Assembly (NCBI GenBank): GCA_028714855.1
Contig: JAQTLP010000003.1
Coordinates: 62,001 to 126,000 of the forward strand
Length of the DNA stretch: 64,000 nt
Direction: 5' to 3'
From: Phycisphaerae bacterium
GTDB taxonomy: Bacteria; Planctomycetota; Phycisphaerae; Sedimentisphaerales; Anaerobacaceae
The notes beneath the pieces were generated by a model, which saw only the letters and a program-made list of their open reading frames with translations, ran no database searches and was not told the DNA's origin. Both the position numbers and the translations under genes were made by a program. Within the stretch, counting starts at the first letter, position 1. Every line of letters starts with the position of its first letter. Of the stretch, positions 52,542-61,896 are shown piece by piece.

Positions 52542-52903
52542 GAATATGTATCCCGACAGAAACAAATGCAGGCAAAGATGCGAAAGTATACAGCCATTTC
52601 GGAAGTGCTCCCTATTTTACTGTCTATGATACGGAAAAAGATGATAGCCAATCGATTGAAAATTCAAATCAACATCATGTACATGGCGCCTGTCATCCTA
52701 TAAGTGTTTTAACCGACAAACAGATAGATGTGGTAGTTTGTGCTGGTATGGGAATGCGCGCTATACAAAAGCTTAACGGGGCGGGTATCAAAGCATATAA
52801 AGCATCTGGAGCAACAGTCTTGGAGATAATCGGAAAATACAAAGCAAATGAATTAAAAGAGATTACCTTAGAAGATGCTTGCAGTCACAACGGATGCCAT
52901 TAA
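52538..52903 (+). CDS. NifX/NifB-associated (dinitrogenase Fe-Mo cofactor biosynthesis-like) protein
   Basis: This 121-residue protein begins MRICIPTETNAGKDAKVYSH and has FGSAPYFTVYD, typical of the Nitro_FeMo-Co domain, and the pattern VVVCAGMGMRAIQKLNGAGI. His/Cys pairs (HHVHGACH, CSHNGCH) suggest metal or cluster binding. Its ATG overlaps the upstream stop as ATGA after GGGAGG. No nif structural genes are in the window, so a general iron-sulfur or metal role is more likely than nitrogen fixation (inference). Confidence 0.85.
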   Translation: MRICIPTETNAGKDAKVYSHFGSAPYFTVYDTEKDDSQSIENSNQHHVHGACHPISVLTDKQIDVVVCAGMGMRAIQKLNGAGIKAYKASGATVLEIIGKYKANELKEITLEDACSHNGCH

Positions 52904-53008
52904 AAGGAACTGTTACAATAAAAGCTACCCCAACAGGGACAACATCCGTCCCGACATTTCAGGGACCTTGTATTTCAAGATTAAAGTTTGCCCGTCATTT
53001 TTTGCGGG

Positions 53009-53566
53009 TTATTTCGCTCTTGCAAGGTAGGAGGCGTCATCTGTGCTGATACGAACAACGTCGCCGACATTGATAAATGGGGGAACGCGGACTTTCAGGC
53101 CTGTCTCAAGAACAGCTTCTTTCATTTGATTCGTTGCCGTGGCGCCTTTTAGCATCGGCGCTGTTTCTGTAACGGCCAATTCGACCGCCTTGGGCAGCTC
53201 GATGGTAACAACTTTACCATCGCACGCCAATGTTACTACAGGTGTATTAGGTTTGAAGAATTTTATCGATTCGCCGATTAAATCATCTGGGACGGTGGTC
53301 TGGTCGTAGGTCTGTGTATCCATAAGGATATGACCGGAGCTGTCGGAATAGAGATATTCCATCTCGCGCCGGTCGAGAAAGGCCTGCTCCAGCTCCTCGG
53401 TGGAGCGGAGACGTTTTTCGATTATGATGCCGTCTGCGATGCATTTTAACTTGGCCTGCACGAACGCTCGCAGGTTACCCGGCGTTACGTGCTTTGCCTG
53501 GACGCATACATAAAGCTTTCCGTCTAAAATGGCGGCCATACCAACTCGTAAGTCATTTGCCTTCAT
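53009..53566 (-). CDS. efp: Elongation factor P
   Basis: This factor rescues ribosomes stalled at consecutive prolines. The 185-residue protein has the three-domain EF-P length and the C-terminal GLKVRVPPFINVGDVVRIST. In the KOW-domain tip loop it reads HVTPGNLRAF, so Asn31 replaces the Lys or Arg that many EF-Ps have modified. The proline-rich PEP-CTERM protein at 21232 would be an obvious client. The gene stands alone on the minus strand. Confidence 0.94.
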   Translation of the reverse strand: MKANDLRVGMAAILDGKLYVCVQAKHVTPGNLRAFVQAKLKCIADGIIIEKRLRSTEELEQAFLDRREMEYLYSDSSGHILMDTQTYDQTTVPDDLIGESIKFFKPNTPVVTLACDGKVVTIELPKAVELAVTETAPMLKGATATNQMKEAVLETGLKVRVPPFINVGDVVRISTDDASYLARAK

Positions 53567-53658
53567 ATCAAGTTTCCCATTTGGTTCTCAATTAGCCGTT
53601 AATAAACGCTGAAAAATACCCGAAAAACGAAAAAAAATCAACCCTTAATAATCAATCA

Positions 53659-55497
53659 TTACTCGGTCGGGCTGATATCTTTGAATTCGAAAAAGAAACC
53701 TTCCGGCGTGCTGATGCCGTAAAAAGCGGATTGTCCCAGATATTTACGCACTGCATCCAACGATGGTAATAGGTCGAAATTAACCAATTCGCTGACTCCC
53801 GCCGGGCAAAATTTAGCTGAAGTCTGGTCAGCTTTGTTTTGCTTTATCATCCACCAGAAAAGTTCGCCCGACGCTGCGTTATCCTCCAAAGTCGCTATTC
53901 CAACAGCCGAAGGAATGGCTTGTTTGGCGGAAGCAAACCACTTTGCCTGGCCGACTGATAAAGTCTCGGTGCTGCTCAAAGCGCGGATGGCCCGCTCAAC
54001 AGCAGCTTCGCTTGCGAAAATCAGATGAGTATCACTAACTGTAAAAGCCAATGTGGGCGTTTGCGGAGCGCCTGGTCCGGAGCCGGTCTGCATCGGTGTC
54101 CTCCCGGGTGTGAGAAAAGGCATGGCCGACTGGCCTAACAGATAAATGGTGTGGCCGAGAAGCTCACGCCTTGCATCGGGATTATTCGCAGCTAAAACTT
54201 TGCTGTGAAGAAGAGAAAGAGATTTTTCGATTGCCTCGCGGTCATCTATGGCCAAAGCTACAAGAGGTTCCGTCGGCAGCGTTGTATTTGAGAATGGCTT
54301 GTTGACGCTCCGGGCTATTACTATCTGCGAGCCGAGGTGGTTGATAACATCGGTTTTCAATTTCAATCCCGGCTCACCGTCGGGACTGTCCGGCAAATCC
54401 AGCATCTGCATCATCATTCCGTACTGGGGATTAAAATTGTAGACAATGTTGTACAGCTCATCATATGCCTTTTTGATATTCAAATTGAAAAATGTTACCG
54501 AATAGGCCGATGCGGGAATAAACCGAGGCAGGTTGTAACCGGCCGATTCTGCCTCGAGCATCTTGCAAATTCCCTTTTTGGCGCCGTTAATTTTGAGAAA
54601 TACTTTGGTGGTAGCTGAATTACCCGGATTCCTGCCGACGCCTGCTGAACAGGCCAGGGCGGCAACGTTATCTATGCCCAGATCGGCCGTCCATTTACGC
54701 GCTTCGCCGGCCGGGTCTTCGGCGAGCATTGTCTTTATGACTTGTTTTATGTTTATGTAGAAATCGATGTCGTAATAAGGACCGACGGTTTTCATGGCAG
54801 CTTTGTAGTCGCCATCATCGGCCAGCGTCGGGCTGCCGGAACCTTTGATATGTGCGATGACAAATTTAAGAATGTCAATGTCCGTAGCGGCTATGAAAGA
54901 ATCGCCGATAAAGCAGTGATTTAGCGTCGCAGAGGCTTCGTCAATTGTTATTTCAATACGGACACCGCGGTATTTCTCGCTTTTTTTCTGGTGTCCGCCG
55001 GCTTCGATATTCTTTTTGAGCATTTTGTCTACAGATTCTTTTATCTTATCGATTCCTTCGCCCCACTGCGTTATTATCACAATAGGCGGCTCATTAAAAT
55101 CTTTGCTCTGTTCATTAAGCACTAAAGCGGCGGCAACTCTGCCCTCCGGCCATATATCCGTACTTAAAAGCGCCTTAAAGATGTCGTTGTCATCTAATTT
55201 CTGGATTTTTTCGTGCCATTTCACCTTGGCGTCTTCGACAAAAGCTGCCATTGCCGGATCTGCGTAAAACTTATAAAAGCTGGTTTTTTCAAATTGGGTT
55301 TTTAACTGTTGAAAGTCGTCTATATCCATTAGCAGCATAGTTTCTGGAGGAAGCAGCTTGGCTGTCTTTGGCAGTACCTTGGCTTTGGACTTGGCAGAAG
55401 CAGGAATATTCAAAAATCCGAGGACAAAACAGCAAAAAACCATTAGGGCACAATTGAATTTCCGCCTTATGCGACTATTATCTGTTCCTGGGGACAT
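53659..55497 (-). CDS. Large secreted hypothetical protein (DUF3352-like)
   Basis: This 612-residue protein has an N-terminal membrane segment or signal (about 16-35, ALMVFCCFVLGFLNIPASA), then a long soluble part beginning KLLPPETMLLMDIDDFQQLK. That pattern resembles DUF3352-type secreted proteins of planctomycetes. No enzymatic motif is recognised. It is followed about 90 bases later by efp on the same strand and preceded by the HtrA-like gene, also on the minus strand. Confidence 0.7.
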   Translation of the reverse strand: MSPGTDNSRIRRKFNCALMVFCCFVLGFLNIPASAKSKAKVLPKTAKLLPPETMLLMDIDDFQQLKTQFEKTSFYKFYADPAMAAFVEDAKVKWHEKIQKLDDNDIFKALLSTDIWPEGRVAAALVLNEQSKDFNEPPIVIITQWGEGIDKIKESVDKMLKKNIEAGGHQKKSEKYRGVRIEITIDEASATLNHCFIGDSFIAATDIDILKFVIAHIKGSGSPTLADDGDYKAAMKTVGPYYDIDFYINIKQVIKTMLAEDPAGEARKWTADLGIDNVAALACSAGVGRNPGNSATTKVFLKINGAKKGICKMLEAESAGYNLPRFIPASAYSVTFFNLNIKKAYDELYNIVYNFNPQYGMMMQMLDLPDSPDGEPGLKLKTDVINHLGSQIVIARSVNKPFSNTTLPTEPLVALAIDDREAIEKSLSLLHSKVLAANNPDARRELLGHTIYLLGQSAMPFLTPGRTPMQTGSGPGAPQTPTLAFTVSDTHLIFASEAAVERAIRALSSTETLSVGQAKWFASAKQAIPSAVGIATLEDNAASGELFWWMIKQNKADQTSAKFCPAGVSELVNFDLLPSLDAVRKYLGQSAFYGISTPEGFFFEFKDISPTE

Positions 55498-55550
55498 ATT
55501 TCACCTTTAGACCTTTCGATAATCTCAAGTTTCATTCGAGATGCGCTTCA

Positions 55551-56615
55551 TTATTGATGAGAGTCAGCTTTGCCTTCGACTGTATTGGGGGACTGTTGTT
55601 TTTCAGAATTTTGTCCGGGCTGGTCGAAAAATCTCGGCTCGGCTTTATTGCGTCTTCGGTCCGGCTGAATGTATTTGAAGCCGGTGTTGGGATTGTCCTT
55701 GTCATATACGAAGGCGTCGCGGTTATCTATGAAATGCTTTACGTAATCGACCGGTATGGCAAAACCCAATCCGCCAAAGAATATATATCCCATATTGGTG
55801 ACACCGATGACCTCGCCCGCGAGATTAAATAACGGCCCACCGGAATTACCCGGATTAATATCAGCATTAGTCTGGATATAAACAAGGCCCTCGAACGGTC
55901 TGTTTACTGTACTGATGACGCCGTCGGTGACGGTTCGCTCCAGACCGAGCGGATTACCGATCGTGAAGACCCTTTCGCCAACCTTGACTTTATCGATATC
56001 ACCAAGATATGCGTATCTGACCTTTATGTCCCCAAGGTCTTCGACTTTTAATAACGCGAGATCAACAAAGGGATTAATTGCTTCTATTTTGATATTCTTG
56101 AAAGGCTTTTTCTCGAAGCCGCCCTTTATTTTTCGGAACATAGCAACTTCGATTTTTGTCTCTTTTTCTATTACGTGATAATTGGTTATCAGGTATCCGT
56201 CTTCATTGATAAAGAAACCTGAGCCCATCCCAACCGGGCTTGAGACCGTTACGACGGCTTCAGAGAACGCTTCCACGCATTTTTCGATGGTTGTTTTTTT
56301 CAGATTTGCGGTGTGATACAATCGGCTGCTCCCATCGCCCCGGGGCTGCGGTTCACCGGCATTAACATCCAAACCGCTGACATCGATATCCCCTGCCTTG
56401 AGTGCATTCGAGTATTGGTATTCGAGTATTTTTTCCTTCGGGATAGCAAGGACGGCCGCTCCGACATCTATTATCAGCTGGTTTTCTTTTTCCGCAAGGA
56501 TATCACCGGTTAGGCTTTGGCCTTCTTTTAGGACGACTGTATCAGCCCGGGAAACTGCACAAATGCATAACAGCACAATAGCACATAAGCATTTATGGCT
56601 TATATTCTTGAGCAT
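55551..56615 (-). CDS. HtrA/DegP-like trypsin-fold serine protease without PDZ domain
   Basis: This 354-residue exported protein has a signal peptide to about residue 24. A small N-terminal beta domain (residues 26-70, VVLKEGQSLTGDILAEKENQ) precedes the protease domain, which has His147 (TNYHVI), Asp185 (VDLALL) and Ser258 (NPGNSGGPLF). After the protease domain only a charged, disordered tail remains, with no PDZ domain. It probably acts in envelope protein quality control. Confidence 0.88.
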   Translation of the reverse strand: MLKNISHKCLCAIVLLCICAVSRADTVVLKEGQSLTGDILAEKENQLIIDVGAAVLAIPKEKILEYQYSNALKAGDIDVSGLDVNAGEPQPRGDGSSRLYHTANLKKTTIEKCVEAFSEAVVTVSSPVGMGSGFFINEDGYLITNYHVIEKETKIEVAMFRKIKGGFEKKPFKNIKIEAINPFVDLALLKVEDLGDIKVRYAYLGDIDKVKVGERVFTIGNPLGLERTVTDGVISTVNRPFEGLVYIQTNADINPGNSGGPLFNLAGEVIGVTNMGYIFFGGLGFAIPVDYVKHFIDNRDAFVYDKDNPNTGFKYIQPDRRRNKAEPRFFDQPGQNSEKQQSPNTVEGKADSHQ

Positions 56616-56849
56616 TTACCACTCCTGAATTAATACTTTTAGGCTGATTTCGCGAGCGCAAACTGTTATTATAGGGCTCATCTGCTTTTAACGCAAACAG
56701 AAAATCAATCGGCCTTTTCTCGAAACGGATTTAGCGGAAAAAGCTTTACTGACCGGCGGTTAGAGAATTTTGTTGCAAAGTGCTCTTTATTATTGAGAAT
56801 GAGGAACTGGATGACAAAATACCGGCGAATAAGTAATGATTGCTAAAAG

Positions 56850-58493
56850 ATGGTTTTTACACTGCACAGGTATATATTTCGTGAGCTTCTGAAGGTTTTT
56901 GTTCCGTCGGCGGTGGCCCTAACGCTGATGCTTAGCCTCGGCAGTGTCCTGCGGCCGATTCAGGAATACGGCGTGGGACCTCGGCAGGTGGTCCACCTTA
57001 TGGGCTACTTTCTCCCCGTTACTCTGACCTTCGTATTGCCGATGGCTGCTCTATTTGCGGCGACTCTGGTTTACGGACGGTTTGCCAGTGACAATGAACT
57101 CGATGCCTGCAAAGCTGGCGGAGTAAGCCTGTTGACTCTGGTTTATCCAGGCCTGGTTCTCGCGATTATTGTGTCGATTGCAAATCTGGTTTTAAGTTTC
57201 TACGTGATGCCGGCATTTGTGCAACGCGCGGAAAAATCTCTCAAGGCCGACGCCAAACAGATACTCTTCCGAAACCTCCAGCGCAGCGGTTACTATAAAC
57301 TGCCGCCGGACGGACGCTACCGAATCTACGCCGACCTGGCCAACTCGTGGAACAATACGCTTTCAGGCGTGATTGTTGTCGGGGCGAAAGATTCCAGAAT
57401 AGAAAAAATCATCGCCGCCGAAAGGGCTGAACTCAGCTTCGACCCGCATGAGAGGTTTAATGAAGTACGGATAACGGCTTATAACACATACCAAATGGGT
57501 CTTGAAGGCGAGTCGCCCTTCTCTGCCGAACGGGTGCCGCTGACGATGCCGTTTCCTCCACTGATGGGCGACGACATAAAGTTTAAAAAGATTGACGAGA
57601 TGAAGAAGATTCGCCTTGACCTGATGAGCTTTGACCCCATTGCGAAATTGGCCATCGATACTTACGCACAACTTACCGTAGAGCTGCTGGCTGACGACAT
57701 TACCAAAAAGATATCCGTCGCTTCCGAAGGCAATTCCCCGTCTTTAGAGACTGCTGAAGATACCAACAGTTTCTATAAGCTGCATAGCGGCGAGAAATTA
57801 GTCGAGTTCACCGCAGACCAATGCAAAGTCATTGGCGAAGAACAAGTGCAGTTGTCCGGCAAAGTCGTGGTCATTGAACACGATGCGTTCAGCAAAAAAG
57901 TTTTGCGGACCCTTCGATGTGCGACGGCTTCACTGCATATCGAAGGCGATAAACTTGCACCGACCCTGACAATGGACATCCGCAGCCCGACGTGGCAGCT
58001 GGTGGATGGTTCCGAAGGTTTGGCTCAGCGTGTTATCATTCGCGGTCTGGTTCTCCCAAAAACCGTAACAGACAAATTCGTATCCGCCGATGTCCTGAAA
58101 ACCGTCAGTCGCGATTCGATTAAAGCAGCGCTGCCGAATGGACCGAGCAGCGAACTGGATGCCCTGCAAAACAGGCTTCAAAGAAAAATACAGGGGACAT
58201 TGGCCGATATAAGGGCTGAGCTGCATTCCAGGCTGGTATTCGGAATTGGCTGTGTGGCGCTGATGATGATTGGTATCGGCTTGGGTATCATCCTCAAAGG
58301 CGGACACCTCCTCAGCGCCTTTGGGGCAAGCTCACTGCCTGCTGTGGTGCTGATAGTTTGCATAATGATGGGCAAAAATATTACCAAGAACCCCTATACA
58401 CAGGTAAGCTCCGGCATAGTGCTGATGTGGGCTTCAGTGATTTTTTTGTCCGTGGTCGCCGTGATAATGTACCGAAAGCTGTTGAGAAATTAA
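56850..58493 (+). CDS. lptF: LptF/LptG-family permease (first copy)
   Basis: This inner-membrane subunit belongs to the ABC exporter that moves lipopolysaccharide to the outer membrane. The 547-residue protein is longer than usual. It has transmembrane helices at the N terminus (about 15-125) and C terminus (about 455-545). Between them lies an enlarged periplasmic beta-jellyroll domain. It is paired with a second permease 23 bases downstream, as in lptF-lptG. The assignment of F versus G is by order only. Confidence 0.85.
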   Translation: MVFTLHRYIFRELLKVFVPSAVALTLMLSLGSVLRPIQEYGVGPRQVVHLMGYFLPVTLTFVLPMAALFAATLVYGRFASDNELDACKAGGVSLLTLVYPGLVLAIIVSIANLVLSFYVMPAFVQRAEKSLKADAKQILFRNLQRSGYYKLPPDGRYRIYADLANSWNNTLSGVIVVGAKDSRIEKIIAAERAELSFDPHERFNEVRITAYNTYQMGLEGESPFSAERVPLTMPFPPLMGDDIKFKKIDEMKKIRLDLMSFDPIAKLAIDTYAQLTVELLADDITKKISVASEGNSPSLETAEDTNSFYKLHSGEKLVEFTADQCKVIGEEQVQLSGKVVVIEHDAFSKKVLRTLRCATASLHIEGDKLAPTLTMDIRSPTWQLVDGSEGLAQRVIIRGLVLPKTVTDKFVSADVLKTVSRDSIKAALPNGPSSELDALQNRLQRKIQGTLADIRAELHSRLVFGIGCVALMMIGIGLGIILKGGHLLSAFGASSLPAVVLIVCIMMGKNITKNPYTQVSSGIVLMWASVIFLSVVAVIMYRKLLRN

Positions 58494-58516
58494 ACAATAC
58501 AGTATTCGAGATTAAT

Positions 58517-59614
58517 ATGAAACTGTTGGATAAATACGTCGCTAAGAACTTTCTGATTGGCTACATAATTGCCTTTTGCGTGCTGATGGGCCTGCGAATA
58601 ATTATCGATTTGTTCGTGAACCTGGATGAATTTACCGAGCACGCCAACCTCGGCTTCTTTGCGGTAGTCGGAAATGTACTCAGCTTTTACGCCCTGCACA
58701 GTCTGCTTTACTTTCGTGATTTTGCCGGGATGATAACCGTTGTCGCAGCCGCGTTTTCGCTGGGCAAAATGATACGCTTTAACGAGTTAGTGGCCGTGAT
58801 GGCTTCGGGAGTCAGTTTGAAGCGCGTGATTATGCCGATAGTGATTCTCTCGTTCCTGCTGACCGGCCTGCTCGTAATAGACCAGGAACTTTTAATCCCG
58901 CCCCTCAGCGACAAGCTCGTTCGCGGCCAGGACGCCCTGCCGGGCCGGGAAAAATACGATGTATGGTTTATCGACGACGACAACGGCTCACTAATTTGCA
59001 CCGAAGAATTCTATGTAAAAACGTCAACGATGAACAGGCCGACTATCATCCTGCGCAGCAAGAAGGCCGACTCCGCCGTTTGGGAGGTGACCGGCCGGAT
59101 ATCCGCAGACAAGGCGGTTTACAATCCCCAAACCGAAAAGTGGGATTTCATTAACGGCCTGATTATCGAAAAAGGCTCCGAAATCGGCGCCAAGCCAATC
59201 GCCTCTTACGCCAGCAGCATCACTCCGAAAGATATCCCCGTAATGCGCAGGTCCCGGCATATAACCCTGCTTAGCTCGCATCAGCTGTCCCTTCTCGCGG
59301 CCCAAAGGACAAAAGTCAAAGACCTCGCCCAGCTTTACAGTCAGAAGCACTTTCGTATTACCGACCCGATTATTAGTCTTGTGATGCTTATGATAAGCCT
59401 GCCGATTCTGGTCTGCCGAGACCCGAAGGCGATGAAGTCAGCCATTATGATTAGCTTTGCTACAACATCAGCGTGTTTCGTCACGGTCTTTATCTGCAAG
59501 ATGCTTGCCGTCGAGGCCATTTTCGATAGGGTAATCCCCGAGTTCTGGGCCTGGCTGCCCGTCTTTATCTTCGCACCCGTCGCCATCCTCGAACTCGACT
59601 CTATGAAAACTTGA
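58517..59614 (+). CDS. lptG: LptF/LptG-family permease (second copy)
   Basis: This 365-residue permease has the family arrangement of three N-terminal helices (VAKNFLIGYIIAFCVLMGLR first), a periplasmic domain, and three C-terminal helices near ITDPIISLVMLMISLPILVC. RNELVA is replaced here by RFNELVAVMASGVSLKRV, the cytoplasmic coupling helix expected to contact LptB. It shares a transcript with the upstream permease. Presence of the pair supports a lipopolysaccharide-type outer membrane. Confidence 0.86.
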   Translation: MKLLDKYVAKNFLIGYIIAFCVLMGLRIIIDLFVNLDEFTEHANLGFFAVVGNVLSFYALHSLLYFRDFAGMITVVAAAFSLGKMIRFNELVAVMASGVSLKRVIMPIVILSFLLTGLLVIDQELLIPPLSDKLVRGQDALPGREKYDVWFIDDDNGSLICTEEFYVKTSTMNRPTIILRSKKADSAVWEVTGRISADKAVYNPQTEKWDFINGLIIEKGSEIGAKPIASYASSITPKDIPVMRRSRHITLLSSHQLSLLAAQRTKVKDLAQLYSQKHFRITDPIISLVMLMISLPILVCRDPKAMKSAIMISFATTSACFVTVFICKMLAVEAIFDRVIPEFWAWLPVFIFAPVAILELDSMKT

Positions 59615-59618
59615 TTAG

Positions 59619-59807
59619 TCATAACAGGCCCTTCGACAAGCTCAGGGCAATTTTACCCGCCATAAGGCTGAGTAAAATTGGCTTTGTTTGGGTTTGTTTT
59701 TTCGAGTTGGTAGTTCGTGGTTCGTAGTTGTTAGTCACGGTATTTACTAAAGTTACAAGCATTTCAGGCATTTCAAAAATTGGGTTCGTTTTGCATAATT
59801 TATTCAT
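59619..59807 (-). repeat. Degenerate intergenic repeat with 'KTNPI'-like translation
   Basis: On the minus strand the segment reads as low-complexity peptide pieces such as KTNPIFEMPEM and KQTQTKPI, ending ALSLSKGL. From memory, such pieces recur in intergenic regions of some planctomycete genomes; not verified here. It has no ribosome site and is not called as a gene. The surrounding 59808-60260 also lacks a gene. Confidence 0.4.
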
Positions 59808-59961
59808 TTTGATTGATTTTTCCGCTATAAATAGAAAATCTCCGTGTCCGCAGTTTTAGCCACAGAGAACACAGAGAAGTAAATTGTAAATAGTATTAAT
59901 TGGTTATTGGTAACCGCTCATTGGTAATTCCTTTAAGGGTTTTTGTTTCGACAAAGACTTT

Positions 59962-60003
59962 CCCCCCCCGCTACTTCGCTTTTGCGAAGTAAAACGACGG
60001 GGG
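59962..60003. other. Large GC-rich hairpin
   Basis: An inner perfect stem TACTTCGC/GCGAAGTA around TTTT is enclosed by a C-run and a G-run. It is about 350 bases after lptG and may be a transposable-repeat remnant rather than a terminator. Confidence 0.4.
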
Positions 60004-60280
60004 CGACGAAGCGTCTGCCTCTATAATTGGTGGAACTTGCGCGATTGATGCGAAAATTATAGCCGTCGCTCGTGTCTCGGCCCTCGTAACTCGATGTAGG
60101 AAAAGGAGTAAAAATTTTTAAGATTTTCCGATTTTACTGTTTACCTACCTGCGCTTTTGATTGATTTCTTTGCAATGCCCGTAAAAACTCCAGCACTATC
60201 CACAAATTCTCCAGATTGCTACCTTTAGGTAGTCGATTTATAAGTAGCACCTCTTAACATAATCAATGAAAGGATTTCGA

Positions 60281-60526
60281 ATGAAAAATATTAGTACAAA
60301 ATTGATTCGGGCTGAATACCAATATTATGTTGAAAAGGCGACCGGTACAAATAATGAAATTGATTGGAATAAACTCGTAGATTTGCTTTGCGTAGACGGA
60401 GATTGGACAATACAGGGCGCTGAAACATTGGTCGCAATTGTTCAAAATTATGGAAGTTTTGTACTAAAGAATGCTCTTGCCCTTGCGATTGCTACAAATA
60501 TTGAAGATGGCGAACTTGGATTATAA
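60281..60526 (+). CDS. Small hypothetical protein
   Basis: This 81-residue protein is preceded by AAAGGATTTCGA at proper spacing; the ATG at 60266 lies within that site. It is largely helical with an acidic bias and has no signal peptide. The late ALALAIATNIEDGELGL has no recognised family. It is AT-rich relative to lptG and rho. It forms a tight pair with the next gene (five bases apart). Confidence 0.5.
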   Translation: MKNISTKLIRAEYQYYVEKATGTNNEIDWNKLVDLLCVDGDWTIQGAETLVAIVQNYGSFVLKNALALAIATNIEDGELGL

Positions 60527-60531
60527 AATTT

Positions 60532-60780
60532 ATGAGAATCAAAAAGGATAGGATAGTTACGTTAAAATTGCCAAGGTTGATGGTTGGGCAAATTATTGAC
60601 GGTCTGCGGGAAAGACAAAAAATTTGGTTATACACAGCAGAGTATATGGAAACTGGTCACACTGAAGAATATTGTATTATCGAAGAATGTTCGGATGCCG
60701 AAGAAGCAAAAAATATTGCCACATATTACGAGGAAATTATAAAGGAGATAAACACACAACTTACCCTACAAGAACAGTAA
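60532..60780 (+). CDS. Small hypothetical protein
   Basis: This 82-residue protein, rich in Glu, Lys and Ile, shows the pattern LKLPRLMVGQIIDGLRERQK followed by a helical acidic end (AEEAKNIATYYEEIIKEINT). This looks like a small helical protein and could be antitoxin-like, but there is no firm motif. Its 3' end overlaps the convergent HNH gene by 20 bases. Confidence 0.5.
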   Translation: MRIKKDRIVTLKLPRLMVGQIIDGLRERQKIWLYTAEYMETGHTEEYCIIEECSDAEEAKNIATYYEEIIKEINTQLTLQEQ

Positions 60781-61471
60781 TCCAAGGAGCGAAAGACATG
60801 ATCTTATTAGATTTCGCTAAATTGTGTCTTGCGCAAAGTAGTCTAACATTTTTAGCAGTTATGCTACTTCCGCCTTTTGAATAAGGTAATTCGTGATCGA
60901 AATGAAGATTATCTTTACAACCACAAATAACACACTTTCCTTGGTCGCGTTTCCAAACCTCGACTTTAACCTGTGTCGGAATAGCACGAGTTACTTTAAG
61001 AAACGGTTCGCTTTTAGAAGGAGCTTTTGCAGGTCTTAGGAAAAATCTGCAAACTTTTCGGCCGCCATCGGATAAAACTTTAGCATCAATCAGTTCATAT
61101 CCTCCTCTATCACACCATACGCCCACTGAGATTTTTTCATACACTTGGACTAATTCTGGTTTTCGTTTCCCATCTTTATAGCCAGTAACTGCTTGGAAAA
61201 ATTTTCCATTTTCTGTTAAATTACCAGAAGATGTTTTAAGTGGTTGGTCTTTCTTCTTAGGGTCGGTGCCTGTCTGTTTTGGTTCATCGTGTCCTTCATA
61301 TTCGAGAAGGCCAGTGTCAGGATGCCAGCGGTCTTTATATGGAGCACCACGTCTTACACTCATTAGGATTATTGAGTATCCGTGTTTGATTCGGAAGTTC
61401 ATTCCTCGTTGGAGCATAATATCTTCTCGCTTTACGATATCGGAATAAGAAATTATGCTTTTATATGCCAT
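60761..61471 (-). CDS. SRA/YDG-like plus HNH endonuclease (candidate modification-dependent nuclease)
   Basis: The protein has 236 residues. The N-terminal part (about 35-160) reads ILMSVRRGAPYKDRW, GLLEYEGHDEPKQ, then SGNLTENGKFFQAVTGYKDG and VQVYEKISVGVW. This resembles the SRA/YDG-type modules found in HNH nucleases of type IV restriction. The C-terminal HNH motif has CVICGC, LHFDHELPYSKGG and NVRLLCARHNLAKS. The likely role is cleavage of DNA with modified cytosine (inference). A promoter with TTGTCT-16-TACAAT lies just upstream. Codon use is AT-rich, suggesting acquisition. Confidence 0.8.
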   Translation of the reverse strand: MAYKSIISYSDIVKREDIMLQRGMNFRIKHGYSIILMSVRRGAPYKDRWHPDTGLLEYEGHDEPKQTGTDPKKKDQPLKTSSGNLTENGKFFQAVTGYKDGKRKPELVQVYEKISVGVWCDRGGYELIDAKVLSDGGRKVCRFFLRPAKAPSKSEPFLKVTRAIPTQVKVEVWKRDQGKCVICGCKDNLHFDHELPYSKGGSSITAKNVRLLCARHNLAKSNKIMSFAPWITVLVG

Positions 61472-61495
61472 TTATAAAATCCTTTTACCTGCAAT

Positions 61496-61523
61496 ATTGT
61501 AGCAGGAAACAGGCAATAGACAA
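61496..61523 (-). promoter_or_regulatory. Sigma-70-like promoter for the HNH gene
   Basis: On the minus strand TTGTCT (61518-61523) and TACAAT (61496-61501) are 16 bases apart, 25 bases before the start codon. Confidence 0.5.
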
Positions 61524-61671
61524 CCGAAATATCAAACGACTCGGCTGGAAAGTTTTGGTTGTCTGGGAATGTCAAATCAAAAAACATGAAAAGCTGATTA
61601 ACAAAATTTCAAAATTTCTCAAAGGATAATTCGCAGGGAATTTACCGCTTACTTACGTGCGCGGCTCTGTA

Positions 61672-61896
61672 ACCCGCGCAATAAATTGCGGGGCTAAATA
61701 TTTTGAGATTGCTGCACCCCGCTGCTGTCTTGCGACAGCAAGACGCGGGGTTCGCAATGACCGACCCCCGACAATAAACCCTGCCATAGTGATGGCAGGG
61801 CTAACCGAACCCCGTCATCATCCGCCTTTGCCAATGCTACGGCGAGATAAAAGATGACGGGGCTAACCACCGTCGCCGTGCCGGCGACGGCTAAAC
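61672..61896 (+). repeat. Tandem hairpin family, each ending in (G)GGCTAA
   Basis: Four or five stem-loops follow each other with unrelated stems but the same 3' flank. They include CCCTGCCAT/ATGGCAGGG, CCCCGTCATC/GATGACGGGG (long loop), CCGTCGCCG/CGGCGACGG and an imperfect GCAAT/ATTGC stem. All are followed by GCTAA. One further hairpin (CTGTC/GACAG, flanked by CCCCGC/GCGGGG) lacks the tail. They fill most of the 520-base gap before rho. Confidence 0.7.
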
